DNA of 64,000 nucleotides. It comes from Fibrobacter sp. UWB5 (GTDB taxonomy: Bacteria; Fibrobacterota; Fibrobacteria; Fibrobacterales; Fibrobacteraceae). Of the stretch, positions 27,009-36,392 are shown piece by piece. Location of the stretch: contig NZ_MWQH01000004.1 of NCBI RefSeq assembly GCF_002210295.1, positions 124,001-188,000 of the forward strand, given 5' to 3'. The notes under the pieces were generated by a model. It was given only the letters and a program-made list of their open reading frames with translations, did not search any database and was not told where the DNA came from. A program made the position numbers and the translations under genes. Within the stretch, counting starts at the first letter, position 1; each line of letters begins with the position of its first letter.

Positions 27009-27929
27009 TCAGAAAAAATCCACGTTGATGTCTAGACCATCTTGCAAAATAATGCGAACCAGGCTATCCGCCGAATGAACCGTCTTGACCAAGTCGTCAT
27101 GCAGGGTGCGGTCGTTCAGCAAGATACCCACCGTGTTGTCCTTGGATTCGATTTTCTTCTGGACCTTCACGACGAGTTCATCCAAATGGCTAGTCACTTC
27201 TTCCAATTCACCCAGCAACTTGTCGGCATTGCCCATCACCTTTTCGGTGTTCGCGAACATGTTGTCAATCGGCGGTTTCACGCCATCAATCAAGTTGTTC
27301 ACCTTGACCGTCACCTGGTTCAAGCCTTCAAGGCTCTTCCTAAGCTGCGGGTCAGCCGTATTCAGCATCACGAGCACGCGGTCTTCCAGCTTTTCGGCCT
27401 TCACGAGCAGCGTCCTGAAGCGTTCCTGGAATTCCGGGTTCACGATTGTCTGGTTCAAGGCCTGCTTCACCGATTCCAGAAGAACCTTCGTCGAGTCGCA
27501 GACCTCGCCCACAAGACCAAGAGCTTCGGCGATACCGGCATCGAACTGGCCCGTAATGGTATCGCCCGGGGCAAAGTAGCTTGTCGAATCGCCCAAGATC
27601 ATACCGATCTGGCGTTCGCCCATGATACCGATATTCTGCACGCGGATTTCGGAATCCTTGGGGATTTTCACGTCGGTGCGGAGTCTAATGGTCACCACCA
27701 CGCGGTGGCCGGCCAAATCGATAGACTCGACCTTACCAAGCTTCACACCGTTCACCTTGACGGGGTCATCAAGCACCAGGGTACTCACCTGGGTAAACCG
27801 CAGATAATAGGTGTTAAAGGTTTCGCGAGGGTCCTTCTCGTTTAAGAAGAATATTCCAAAAACAAGAATAATCAGGGCAAGGATGACCACCAAGCCTACT
27901 GAAAAATAAAGAGCCGAATACTTTTTCAT
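27009..27929 (-). CDS. MlaD/MCE-family lipid-transport protein
   Basis: The 306-residue protein has one N-terminal membrane anchor (about 6-29), then an MCE domain (about 40-118) with YYLRFTQVSTLVLDDPVKVNG and GKVESIDL, IRVQNIGIMGERQIGM, followed by a long helical region. MCE proteins form periplasmic hexameric rings that carry phospholipids between the membranes together with an MlaE/MlaF ABC transporter. Neither mlaE nor mlaF is adjacent in this window. The start is preceded by TAGATT 9 bases upstream. Gene order mlaD-ptsH-ptsI-slt on one strand suggests an envelope-linked operon. Confidence 0.87.
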   Translation of the reverse strand: MKKYSALYFSVGLVVILALIILVFGIFFLNEKDPRETFNTYYLRFTQVSTLVLDDPVKVNGVKLGKVESIDLAGHRVVVTIRLRTDVKIPKDSEIRVQNIGIMGERQIGMILGDSTSYFAPGDTITGQFDAGIAEALGLVGEVCDSTKVLLESVKQALNQTIVNPEFQERFRTLLVKAEKLEDRVLVMLNTADPQLRKSLEGLNQVTVKVNNLIDGVKPPIDNMFANTEKVMGNADKLLGELEEVTSHLDELVVKVQKKIESKDNTVGILLNDRTLHDDLVKTVHSADSLVRIILQDGLDINVDFF

Positions 27930-27967
27930 TTGGGTTTTAATCTAGCATATTTTTGTATACAATACAG

Positions 27968-27994
27968 AAAAAGCCCTCTTAAAGAGAGCTTTTT
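27968..27994 (-). terminator. Terminator-like hairpin after trmH
   Basis: AAAAAGC and GCTTTTT enclose an inner CTCTT/AAGAG pairing, giving a hairpin flanked by A and T tracts just after the trmH stop (minus strand), in the 83-base gap before the MlaD-like gene. Confidence 0.6.
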
Positions 27995-28012
27995 AAGGCC
28001 ATATTATAGGGG

Positions 28013-28666
28013 TTATTCGTCGATTCGAACAATCGGGCTGTTGTTCTCGATGCCGTTCACATGGCGGTCCAGCCAGTCCAAAAGCAGGGCGTCGCGCTCT
28101 TCCTTCGGGAGCAGGAACTTTTCGCGGCCTTCCTTTTGCATGAACACGTCCAGATAGGTCATCAAGACACCGCCGGCCACCGACACGTTCATGGATTCGG
28201 TAATGCCGTACTGGGGCAGTTTGAACTCGTAATCGGCATGGGCGAGCGTGTCGGGGTGATTCCCGTGGAATTCGCTACCCAGGTAAAAAGCGGTAGGCTG
28301 GCTCAGGTCCAAATCCAGAACAGAATTGGTGGTATTCGTGCTGGCCACGGCAATCTTGTAGCCCTTGGCGCGCAGCTTTTCCATGCACAGCATACGCTTC
28401 TTGTAAAGGTACAGGCTCATCCACTTGTAGCTACCTTTCAGAATAGACTTGTTCACGCTGTAGGCATTGTCTTCTTCGATAATGTGAACATCCTGCAAGC
28501 CAAACACTTCGGCCGTACGGATCACGGCAGAAATATTGTGCGGGTCGAACAAATCTTCGAGCACCATGCAAAAATGTCTCGTACGGCGATCCACCACAGA
28601 CGTCAAAAGTTCACGACGGCGTTCCGTCACACGTTCCAAAAGGGATTCCAAAGTTTCGTTCGTCAT
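28013..28666 (-). CDS. trmH: SpoU/TrmH-family tRNA (guanosine-2'-O)-methyltransferase
   Basis: The 217-residue SPOUT methyltransferase has motif 1 (LEDLFDPHNISAVIRTAEVFG) represented at residues 32-52 with the catalytic Arg, motif 2 FYLGSEFHG and motif 3 ITESMNVSVAGGVLM, which form the knotted SAM pocket. Length and motif order match TrmH, which methylates G18 of tRNA. The start overlaps the stop of the upstream gene by 4 bases (ATGA), indicating translational coupling in the M16-unknown-trmH operon. Another SpoU-type target such as rRNA cannot be ruled out. Confidence 0.88.
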   Translation of the reverse strand: MTNETLESLLERVTERRRELLTSVVDRRTRHFCMVLEDLFDPHNISAVIRTAEVFGLQDVHIIEEDNAYSVNKSILKGSYKWMSLYLYKKRMLCMEKLRAKGYKIAVASTNTTNSVLDLDLSQPTAFYLGSEFHGNHPDTLAHADYEFKLPQYGITESMNVSVAGGVLMTYLDVFMQKEGREKFLLPKEERDALLLDWLDRHVNGIENNSPIVRIDE

Positions 28667-29730
28667 TTCTTTTCCTTAATAACCTGAAGGTCCTTTACCA
28701 TGATAGGCACCGCCTGCATATCCTGTTCACGCTTTTGCTTACGTGCCTTCTGCAAGCGTTCAAAATCGCCAAGTTCCCAATGAGCGCCGTTTACGACTTC
28801 TTCGAAATCCAAAACGTACTGCACGTTTTCTGCGGACTTGAGCGTTGCGCTCTTGAGCATGGGTTCCTTATTGCCGCTAAAGTACATACCCGACGCTTTC
28901 TTGATATCGTTCACAATCTGCTCGATTTTCGTGTTCACCACACTCCTGAACACCTTCATCTGCATAATGGAATTGAGCACCGAGTTGCCCGGGAACACGA
29001 TAGCGGTTAATTTGTACTTAATTATCTTGCCCGGCATCGGGTCCATGTCCAGGTAGGCAATCGCCGTTCCATGGAGGGCCCACTTCAAAATTTTCGCATG
29101 GCCATACCCAAAGAACAAGTCTCTCATGCCAAGCTTCTGGCCGGCGCTGTCCTGCAAGGCCCAGTAGAATTCGCCCGAAAGGCTACGGCCGTTACTGCCG
29201 TTAAAGAATCTTCTATTCGGGTGCGTGTATTCAAGCACGTAGTTTTCGTCGAGATAGGCGTTAATCAACTGCGCCGTAAACGGCATGTTGTCAAACAAGT
29301 ACTTGATTACGTTTTCATCCAGCGGAAGCGTTCCTTCGTAGCTGTATTCCACACGGTACTGGCGTCCCAGTCTCGCATAAATTTCGGGAACCATCGGAGC
29401 CTTGGGGTCAGCCTTGTAGCCGCGATTTGCCAGCTCCTTGTAGGGCTTGCAGAATTCGTCGTCGTACTTGACCTTGGGCCAAGGCTTCATATCGTCTTCG
29501 AAACAGCCTTCGAACACCTGGTTCATGCATATCTTGAGCCCCGAGCATAGCGAGCGCAAATCATCATTGCCGCCCAGTTTCTTGCGCAAGTTGTCATGCA
29601 TATGCACCTTAACCATGGGGTCTACCGACACGCCATAATTCGATGCTGCATTGTCACCAGCAAAAGACGCCGAAATGCTCAAGAGCATTCCCGCAAGCAC
29701 ACCCCCTGCAATACGGCTTAGCCACGACAT
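28663..29730 (-). CDS. Exported protein of unknown function
   Basis: The 355-residue protein starts with a signal peptide (MSWLSRIAGGVLAGMLLSIS, cleavage near ASFAG, residues 21-25). The N-terminal part contains four cysteines (62, 68, 76, 94) that could form two disulfides in the periplasm. The middle has an aromatic-rich region (residues 105-235), and the C-terminus is a charged helix rich in Lys/Gln. No known domain is recognised. The start codon shares one base with the stop of the M16-like gene (TAATG), and the end overlaps trmH by 4 bases, so it is the middle gene of a coupled trio. Confidence 0.75.
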   Translation of the reverse strand: MSWLSRIAGGVLAGMLLSISASFAGDNAASNYGVSVDPMVKVHMHDNLRKKLGGNDDLRSLCSGLKICMNQVFEGCFEDDMKPWPKVKYDDEFCKPYKELANRGYKADPKAPMVPEIYARLGRQYRVEYSYEGTLPLDENVIKYLFDNMPFTAQLINAYLDENYVLEYTHPNRRFFNGSNGRSLSGEFYWALQDSAGQKLGMRDLFFGYGHAKILKWALHGTAIAYLDMDPMPGKIIKYKLTAIVFPGNSVLNSIMQMKVFRSVVNTKIEQIVNDIKKASGMYFSGNKEPMLKSATLKSAENVQYVLDFEEVVNGAHWELGDFERLQKARKQKREQDMQAVPIMVKDLQVIKEKK

Positions 29731-31280
29731 TATCTAAACTCCAGACTGTCCTGAGGAATAACGGTAAAGGGTTTAATGGATTCCAATTTTGAAACGGGAG
29801 CAACAATCGAGGTGGTCATTTTATCCATGTCAAAATACTTCTTGACCATCGCCTTCACCTGGTCGGCAGTCACCGCATTGATTTCTTTCACGTATTCCAG
29901 GTAGTGGTCGTAAGACTTGCCCAACAGTTCACCCTTGGCAAAAATCACGGCAATCGCTTCGGGGCTATCGAACAGGCTCGGCAGGCTTTCGATCAAGGAT
30001 TTCTTCGCCTGGGCAAGTTCCTCTTCAGTGGGGCCCTGTTCCGCAAATTCATTCACCACTTCGCGGATCAGCTTCAAGGCGAATTCGACCGATTCCACCT
30101 TGGTCTGCAAAGCAATAGTCACCATGGCCGTGTCGCGGTAGTCGTTACCCACCGAGCTATACACGCTGTAGGCAAGGCCTTCGTCACTACGCACGCGGTT
30201 CATCAGGCGGCTCGTAAAGCTGCCGCCACCCAGAATAAAGTTCGCCACCGCCGCCGGATAGTAATCCGCATGGGGCCTGCGCACAAAGGGCTGGTTCATC
30301 GAAATGTTGGCCTGCGTAATGTCCTTGTCGACCACGTAAATTCCCGGCTTTCTCACAAAGGTAAGCGGAGTCGGTTCCTGCACCACAGGCTTTGCGTTCT
30401 TCTTCACGTTCTTGGCAACCGCGGCATTCCAGCTTTCAAAGAATTCCTTGAGCATGGTCACCGCAGAATCCTTGTCGATATCGCCCGAAAGGGCGAACAT
30501 GATTCGGGAATCCGCATACACGCCCTGGGCAAAACGCTTCAGGTCGGCAATCGTCACCTTCTTGTAGTCGGCCGCATTGGCATCCCAAAGTCTCGGGTTC
30601 GGAGCGTAGTTCACCTTGGAACGGAGCGCCGAAAGCACCTTTGCCGGAGTGTCATAGCGGCGGTCATAGGCCGTCAAGTAATTCGCACGCAGAATTTCGA
30701 ACTGTTCCTTATCGAAGGCCGGCGCCGTCAGCACTTGCTTCGAAAGCGAAAGCATGTTCGCAAAATCCTTGGACAGGCAATCGATATCGAATGTCGAGGT
30801 AAACGTTCCGACCGACGACGTAATTCCTGCACTGATGAATTCCAGAGAATCGTCCAGAGCCTTGGCCGAAATGCCGCCACCGCCACCACGGCGAAGCATG
30901 CTGCCCACCATCGACGAGGCGGCCTCGTCTTTAAGTGCAAGCGGCACACGAGGCTGTTCAAAATAAACCGTGAAGTTCACCAGCGGCAAGCTCCTGTCGC
31001 TCACGATATAGCCCGAAATGCCCGGAGCGATTTCTACGCGGTAATCCTTCGGATACGGGGCCACATACTTGTACTCCGGAAACTGGATATCCTTGTAGCT
31101 TGCAGGAACAGCAGGTTCAGCCTTTTCTTCAACGGCGGGAGCCGCCACCGAATCAGCCTGCGCAACAGCCGGAGCCGGCTCCGTCTGCGGTTCCGGAGAA
31201 CCCGAACAAGCATTCAAGGCAAACACTGTCGCTACCGACGTCGCCGTCAAAAAGAGAACTTTCAAATCAAACTTCATCAT
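29730..31280 (-). CDS. M16-family lipoprotein lacking the zinc-binding motif
   Basis: The 516-residue protein has a lipoprotein signal ending in LNAC, an Ala/Pro/Glu-rich tether and two M16 halves. The first half lacks the HxxEH zinc motif: its place is taken by LKDEAASSMVGSML, and the LRRGGGGGISAKALDDSLEF block follows. The second half keeps the R/Y-type segment GGGSFTSRLMNRVRSDEGLAYSV (residue block near 345-370) seen in the non-catalytic partner subunits of two-subunit M16B peptidases. It may therefore act as a partner or binding protein on the periplasmic side. No catalytic M16 partner is adjacent. Two consecutive ATGs occur at the start; the first is used. Confidence 0.85.
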   Translation of the reverse strand: MMKFDLKVLFLTATSVATVFALNACSGSPEPQTEPAPAVAQADSVAAPAVEEKAEPAVPASYKDIQFPEYKYVAPYPKDYRVEIAPGISGYIVSDRSLPLVNFTVYFEQPRVPLALKDEAASSMVGSMLRRGGGGGISAKALDDSLEFISAGITSSVGTFTSTFDIDCLSKDFANMLSLSKQVLTAPAFDKEQFEILRANYLTAYDRRYDTPAKVLSALRSKVNYAPNPRLWDANAADYKKVTIADLKRFAQGVYADSRIMFALSGDIDKDSAVTMLKEFFESWNAAVAKNVKKNAKPVVQEPTPLTFVRKPGIYVVDKDITQANISMNQPFVRRPHADYYPAAVANFILGGGSFTSRLMNRVRSDEGLAYSVYSSVGNDYRDTAMVTIALQTKVESVEFALKLIREVVNEFAEQGPTEEELAQAKKSLIESLPSLFDSPEAIAVIFAKGELLGKSYDHYLEYVKEINAVTADQVKAMVKKYFDMDKMTTSIVAPVSKLESIKPFTVIPQDSLEFR

Positions 31281-31328
31281 AAAAAAAGATAGTAAATCAG
31301 AATATAATTCTTTTCTAAATTTCCACGT

Positions 31329-32225
31329 ATGCCAGGAATCATCCGATTTGCGCCGAGCCCCACGGGCTTTTTACACGAAGGGCACCTTCTTTCCGCCCTT
31401 TACGTGTGCGCCGCCGCAAAAAAATGGGACCTCAAAATTCACCTGCGCATCGAAGACCACGACCAAGGCCGTGCCCGCAAAGAATATATTGACGGCATCC
31501 GCGAAGATCTCGCCTGGTTCGGTTTCAAGTACGACAGCGAAAGCATCCAGAGTTCGCACTTTGACTTTTTCCAGAAGGTTCTCGACAAGCTCACCGCCAA
31601 GGGCCTCGTATACCCTTGCACTTGCAGCCGTAAACAGTTGCAATCCGAAAACCCCGTAAGCGAAACCGGCGAAGTCATTTACCAAGGCAAGTGCCGCACG
31701 CAAGCGGCACCTTGTAGCGGCCCCCATAGCCTGCGCGTCGTTATTCCAGACAAAGTAATCAACTGGCACGACGAGCGTCTCGGCGATTTCGCCGAGAATC
31801 CGAAAAATCAGTGCGGCGACTTCCCTATCCGCGACCGCGATGGATTTTGGACCTACCAATTCGCCGTCTGCATTGACGACCTCGCCGAAGGCATCACCCA
31901 CATTGTCCGCGGCGAAGACATCCGCAATTCCACCGCCCGCCAAATTGCGCTTTCCCAGTTAATCGCCGACACCTGCCAAGGCGACCCGGACGTTCCCCTT
32001 CCCCCGTACACGCGACCGCTGTATTTGCACCACCCCCTCATTGTGGATTCCAGCGGGAAAAAGCTTTCCAAGCGCGAGCACGCCTACAGCCTCCGTCAGG
32101 ACAAGGACCGGGGTAAATCGCCCCAGGAACTCTTGGGCCAAATCCTCTACAAAGCGGGATTTTTGTCCGACAATACCCCGACAACGTTAGAACAGGCGAT
32201 CGCAACCATCGCAGGGCGCCTATAA
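31329..32225 (+). CDS. gluQ: Glutamyl-Q tRNA(Asp) synthetase
   Basis: The 298-residue protein is a truncated paralogue of glutamyl-tRNA synthetase with the catalytic domain only. It has RFAPSPTGFLHEGHL (HIGH-like HEGH, about 16-19), the LRIEDHDQGRA segment that binds glutamate, a CxC zinc site in YPCTCSRKQL, and KLSKREHAYSL as the KMSKS-like loop. The anticodon-binding domain is absent, as in YadB/GluQ. It attaches glutamate to queuosine at position 34 of tRNA(Asp). A TATAAT at 31,303-31,308 lies 20 bases before the ATG. It is divergent from the M16-like gene. Confidence 0.93.
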   Translation: MPGIIRFAPSPTGFLHEGHLLSALYVCAAAKKWDLKIHLRIEDHDQGRARKEYIDGIREDLAWFGFKYDSESIQSSHFDFFQKVLDKLTAKGLVYPCTCSRKQLQSENPVSETGEVIYQGKCRTQAAPCSGPHSLRVVIPDKVINWHDERLGDFAENPKNQCGDFPIRDRDGFWTYQFAVCIDDLAEGITHIVRGEDIRNSTARQIALSQLIADTCQGDPDVPLPPYTRPLYLHHPLIVDSSGKKLSKREHAYSLRQDKDRGKSPQELLGQILYKAGFLSDNTPTTLEQAIATIAGRL

Positions 32226-32282
32226 ACACGCCATTTACACTCCTTTTTAATAACCTAATTCCGCAACCAGCAATAAATTAGG

Positions 32283-32288
32283 TATATT
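32283..32288 (+). promoter_or_regulatory. TATATT box 6 bases before the DUF4011/helicase-like start
   Basis: TATATT is followed by six bases and ATG 32,295, in the 69-base gap after gluQ. No Shine-Dalgarno sequence is visible, so the box supports this start and a very short leader. Confidence 0.45.
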
Positions 32289-32294
32289 CAAGGT

Positions 32295-35200
32295 ATGTCT
32301 TCACCTTCTGCTATTGTCGCCAAAATTCGGCAAGAAGCCGCCCTCTTTGATTCCAAAGACCGTTTACTCAGTTTTTCGACCAAGAACGACTTTCAGTCTC
32401 CCCTGATTACCGAAGCCGGAGACCTCTTCTACGAAAAATGGGTACAGGCTCAAGGGCCGCTTCCCCTGGAATCCTTTTTCCAGGTTTCCCAGAATTTTAC
32501 GGCGCAGCAAAAGATTACCGCCCTCGATTCCATTTCGGCGGTACTCCGTCAAAAGCTCGACGATCTCGGTGAGACCGACCTTTACCTGCTCCTCGGCTTT
32601 TTAAAGTGGGACGGCAACGCCCTGGCCCCGAGCCTTTTGGTTCCGCTCGACTACGACGCCACCAAGGGCACGGTTTCCATTTCCAAGCGTACCCCCATCG
32701 AAAACATCATTTTGCGCGAACGCCTCAAAGACACCGTCGCGCTCCCCACCGCCGAAGATGCCATCATCAACGGCAAGTTCAGCCTGCTCCTGTATTTTTC
32801 ACAATTTGAAAAGGCCATAGCCGGCGAACGCAACTGGCGATTCACCCGCCACGGGCTCTGCCTCGGATTTTTCAATACCAACCTGCTCGCCCTCAAGAAG
32901 CGGTTCAGCAAGGGTTTCTCCGACAAATCCATCGACGGGAACCCCATCCTGGCATCCCTCCTTTGCAAGGAAGGCTTCCAGACCCAGGAATCCCTTTTCG
33001 AAGAGAAGGATTTCGACAACGTCTTTTCTCCCGCCGACCACCACTTCCTTTACACCACCGATTCGCATACGAATAAAGTGACGGTGGATGCCGAAAACGA
33101 GAACGCCTGTGCCTACGCAATCCAGACGCTCCCCGGCACCGAAAAAATGAAGGTGGCCGCAAACATTGTCGCCGACGAAATCGCCCAAGGCAAAAAAGTT
33201 CTGGTCGTCCACAAGCGTGCCGTTACCAAGCGCGCCTTCCAGAACGCCTGGCGCCCCGCCTTCCGCAGTTTCCCGGACTGCGACCGCAATGCCCTTGAAC
33301 AGAAAGTCCGCGCCATGCGCAACGGATTCCTGGAATACTACAACGCGGTCAACAAGCCCATTCCGCCCACCAACGTGGTGCTTTCGGACTTGCTGCGCGA
33401 ATTCAAGGACGTAAGGCCGCCCAAGAAGAAGTTCCCCGACCGCATTTTCCGCGGCATCGGCCAGCTGGATTTTGACGGCTACCAGGAGCTCAAGAAAGAT
33501 ATCCAGGTTCTGTCGGAACTCTATTTCGACAAGAAGGGTGTCGAAGCCCGCAAGGCTTTCCGTGGCGTAAAGATTTCAAGCCTTTCTACCGAACAGCAGC
33601 AAGTCCTTTCCGAAGAACTCCGCTGCGCTGCAGAAAGCGCACAGAAGCTCACACCGATTATCCAGAAAATGGAATCGACCGGGCTCTTCCCCACAGGCAT
33701 ATTCCTGTCGAGCATGATCGACATTCTCGAACTGTTGCGCGATAACTTTGACGAAAACACGCCGACGTTCGAAGACTGGCAGCTGCGCAGCCACAACTGG
33801 CACGCCTACAAGGACACCCTCATGTACCTGCCCGAAGCGGGCGACAAGTGGGTACGCTACCGCAGGCAGACCTCCGACATTTACACCGACAACGCCGTCG
33901 ACGAAAACATCCAGAATGCACGCGACGACTTTGCCGAATGCCAGCATATTTCGCTCAAGGGCCTTTCGGAACGTTACCGCTCTTCGCGCAAGCGCCTGAT
34001 GCAGGTCATCCGCAAGCCCAAGACCGTCGACTCCGACGCCAAGCTTCTGGACTTGATCGACACGCTCCTCGAGCTGCAAGCCAACAAGAAGACTTACAAG
34101 GAAAGTGCTGTCCTCGGCAATCACTTGCTCGGACGCGACTGGCACTTCGAAGGTTCCAACTGGGTCGAACTGAATCAGAAAATTCAATTCCTTTACGCCT
34201 TCCGCGAAAAGCATCAAGACGATCCTAGACTCGATCTGCTGCTGCAGCTGCTGGAACAGTGGCACAACTTCAAGGACCTGCAGCCGGAACTTTCAAACCT
34301 CTGGAATTCCGTCATCGAACTCCAGACATCGATCAAGCAAATCAACAAAGACTTGGATCTCGAGACCCCGCTCGAAAGCCTGAGCATCGAAAAATGGCTC
34401 GGCCAAATCCAGGTATGGAATGACAACTGGAGCCACCTCGACGTCCACCTGCAGCTGACGGCGCACCTCAAGAAGATGGAAGGCTACTGCAACACGGCCC
34501 TCATCGAATACCTCAAGGATCCCGAAAACGCAGACGCCGACTTCAGCAGCGCACTCGCCCATTACTGGACCGGCGCCCAGATTCAGGCGGCCACCAAGGA
34601 ATGCCCCGTGCTCTTCTCGGAATCCCCGAAGACCAAGGCGCAAAAGAGCAAGGAATACCGCACGCTCCTGGACCAATTCTGCAACGCAAACTTCAAGGAA
34701 CTGCACAACGCCGTCGATGCCGACCCAAGCGTTCTCGTCGTCGATGAACTTTCCGACGCGCTCAACATTCCCGAAAAGCAGACCTTCGACATTTCGATTA
34801 TTCTCGACGCCGACGCCATCTCAATGGTCGAAGCATTGCCGGTCCTGCTTGCAGCCCCCAAGACCATTCTCATTGGCGACCCGCACAACCCGAGTCACGA
34901 CTACCTGCCGATCGACGCCTTCCACGAAGAAGCCATCACACGAAGCGCCTTCTTCCAAGAAAGCATTCTGACGGCGGCACTGCGCCAAGGTGCTCCGACC
35001 AGGGAACTCTGGTTCACCTCGCAGTACAGCGACCCGGCAATCGTCACGTTCGCCAACGAACGCATTTACAATCACGGGATCAAGCAGTTACCGCCCCCGA
35101 ACAATGAAATCTTCAAGGGCATTTCGATCAAGGAAGTCTCCGACAAGATCGAAACGATTGCGCTTACGGCAATCCGCCACGCAGAGCGCCATCCCGAAAA

Positions 35201-36392
35201 GACTCTCGGCATCATCGCTTTCCACCAGTCTACCTGTCAAGAAATCGAAGACGCTATTCGGGCAAGACTTTCTGCAGGCACACCTGCAGCCGCCTTCTTT
35301 GCAAGGCCGAATGCTGATATCCGCTATTACGTCAAGACGCCCGAACGCGCCGTAGACCAGTTCCGCGACACCATTCTCTTGTGCATGGAAGCCGAAGGCG
35401 CAGGCGGTCTCGACCACAAGATTGCAGTCTGCTCGACACTTGCCAAGCGCGAACTCCGCGCCTTCATTACCGAAGCCGACCTTGCTAAAATCGCGTCGCA
35501 AAAGAATTCGCTCTTCCGCGAATGGCTCAACTTCTTGCAGTCCAGACAATATGACCCCGTGGTCGACATCGAACCTGCAGATTCTCCGCTCCGCAGCGAA
35601 GTCATCGACGCCTTGAAGAACGAAAACATCCTGGTGCAGGAATACTCCTCGAAGGGAGGCATTCCCGTGGGCCCGGTCGTTATCGACGCAAACAATCCCA
35701 CGCATTTCCTGGCGCTTGTCGAAGACGACTGCACCACGGAACGTTTCCGCGATTCTATCGAAGACCGCGACTACGTGCGTCCGCAGATTCTGAAGCAGCT
35801 CGGCTGGAAGGTCATGAACCTTTGGTTGCCGTTCTGGTACATGTCCAACAAGGACGAAGTCGGGCACCTTCTCGCAACGCTCGCCATCGAGCAGAGTGTG
35901 GCTCCCCCGCCCACCGTCGACGCCGAAGAGGACGACGGTTCCGAAGTGTTTGACGCCGCCTCGAAGCCCATGACAGAACCTTACGTGGTCCAGCATCCGA
36001 AAATCGAAGGCACGGCCCACGACAAGCCCATTGCGGAACTCCCGACTGCAGCACTCATTACGCAGCTCAAGTTCTACGTAGACTCGGAAGCCCCGATTCA
36101 CGAAGAAATCCTGAAGCAGCGCGTTCTGGAACTGCACCATGTCGACAGAGCGGGCCCTGTGCTCCAGAAGGCACTTACCGAAGCGATCCTCCAAGGCTTG
36201 CAGAAGAAGCGCTTTATCAAGACCGGACCGTTCTACTACTCGCTCAAGGCCAAGGAACCGGTGGCACGCAACCGCGCAAACCGTCCGGACTTTGAACGCA
36301 AGCTCGCTTACGTGGCGCCCGAAGAACGCTCCCTCATGCCGCAGAGTATGGATGAACACGCCATCAAGCAGGCAATGGGACTGTTAGAATAA
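32295..36392 (+). CDS. DUF4011/SF1-helicase/nuclease-like protein with degenerate motifs
   Basis: This 1365-residue protein follows the order DUF4011 (about 10-145, ALFDSKDRLLSFSTK, LLLGFLKWDGNALAPSLLVP), split SF1 helicase domain, MTES_1575/Vsr-like nuclease domain (about 1100-1175) and DUF3320 (about 1240-1315, IHEEILKQRVLEL). Catalytic signatures are eroded. Walker A reads LPGTEKMKV (279-287) instead of GxxGTGK[S/T]. Walker B reads ILDADAISM near 836, where DEAS is usual, and GDP follows near 862. The arginine-bearing YRS-type motif reads FTSQYSD. The nuclease segment lacks the usual acidic residue in IDLAV (here PVGPVVID). The architecture is known from defence-associated helicase-Vsr proteins. 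This member may be a structural or regulatory derivative. Confidence 0.75.
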   Translation: MSSPSAIVAKIRQEAALFDSKDRLLSFSTKNDFQSPLITEAGDLFYEKWVQAQGPLPLESFFQVSQNFTAQQKITALDSISAVLRQKLDDLGETDLYLLLGFLKWDGNALAPSLLVPLDYDATKGTVSISKRTPIENIILRERLKDTVALPTAEDAIINGKFSLLLYFSQFEKAIAGERNWRFTRHGLCLGFFNTNLLALKKRFSKGFSDKSIDGNPILASLLCKEGFQTQESLFEEKDFDNVFSPADHHFLYTTDSHTNKVTVDAENENACAYAIQTLPGTEKMKVAANIVADEIAQGKKVLVVHKRAVTKRAFQNAWRPAFRSFPDCDRNALEQKVRAMRNGFLEYYNAVNKPIPPTNVVLSDLLREFKDVRPPKKKFPDRIFRGIGQLDFDGYQELKKDIQVLSELYFDKKGVEARKAFRGVKISSLSTEQQQVLSEELRCAAESAQKLTPIIQKMESTGLFPTGIFLSSMIDILELLRDNFDENTPTFEDWQLRSHNWHAYKDTLMYLPEAGDKWVRYRRQTSDIYTDNAVDENIQNARDDFAECQHISLKGLSERYRSSRKRLMQVIRKPKTVDSDAKLLDLIDTLLELQANKKTYKESAVLGNHLLGRDWHFEGSNWVELNQKIQFLYAFREKHQDDPRLDLLLQLLEQWHNFKDLQPELSNLWNSVIELQTSIKQINKDLDLETPLESLSIEKWLGQIQVWNDNWSHLDVHLQLTAHLKKMEGYCNTALIEYLKDPENADADFSSALAHYWTGAQIQAATKECPVLFSESPKTKAQKSKEYRTLLDQFCNANFKELHNAVDADPSVLVVDELSDALNIPEKQTFDISIILDADAISMVEALPVLLAAPKTILIGDPHNPSHDYLPIDAFHEEAITRSAFFQESILTAALRQGAPTRELWFTSQYSDPAIVTFANERIYNHGIKQLPPPNNEIFKGISIKEVSDKIETIALTAIRHAERHPEKTLGIIAFHQSTCQEIEDAIRARLSAGTPAAAFFARPNADIRYYVKTPERAVDQFRDTILLCMEAEGAGGLDHKIAVCSTLAKRELRAFITEADLAKIASQKNSLFREWLNFLQSRQYDPVVDIEPADSPLRSEVIDALKNENILVQEYSSKGGIPVGPVVIDANNPTHFLALVEDDCTTERFRDSIEDRDYVRPQILKQLGWKVMNLWLPFWYMSNKDEVGHLLATLAIEQSVAPPPTVDAEEDDGSEVFDAASKPMTEPYVVQHPKIEGTAHDKPIAELPTAALITQLKFYVDSEAPIHEEILKQRVLELHHVDRAGPVLQKALTEAILQGLQKKRFIKTGPFYYSLKAKEPVARNRANRPDFERKLAYVAPEERSLMPQSMDEHAIKQAMGLLE

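Noticed and set aside
35088-36359. 423-codon minus-strand frame inside the DUF4011/helicase-like gene
   Set aside because: The plus-strand protein carries DUF3320 and nuclease-like features across the same stretch; the minus frame has none.
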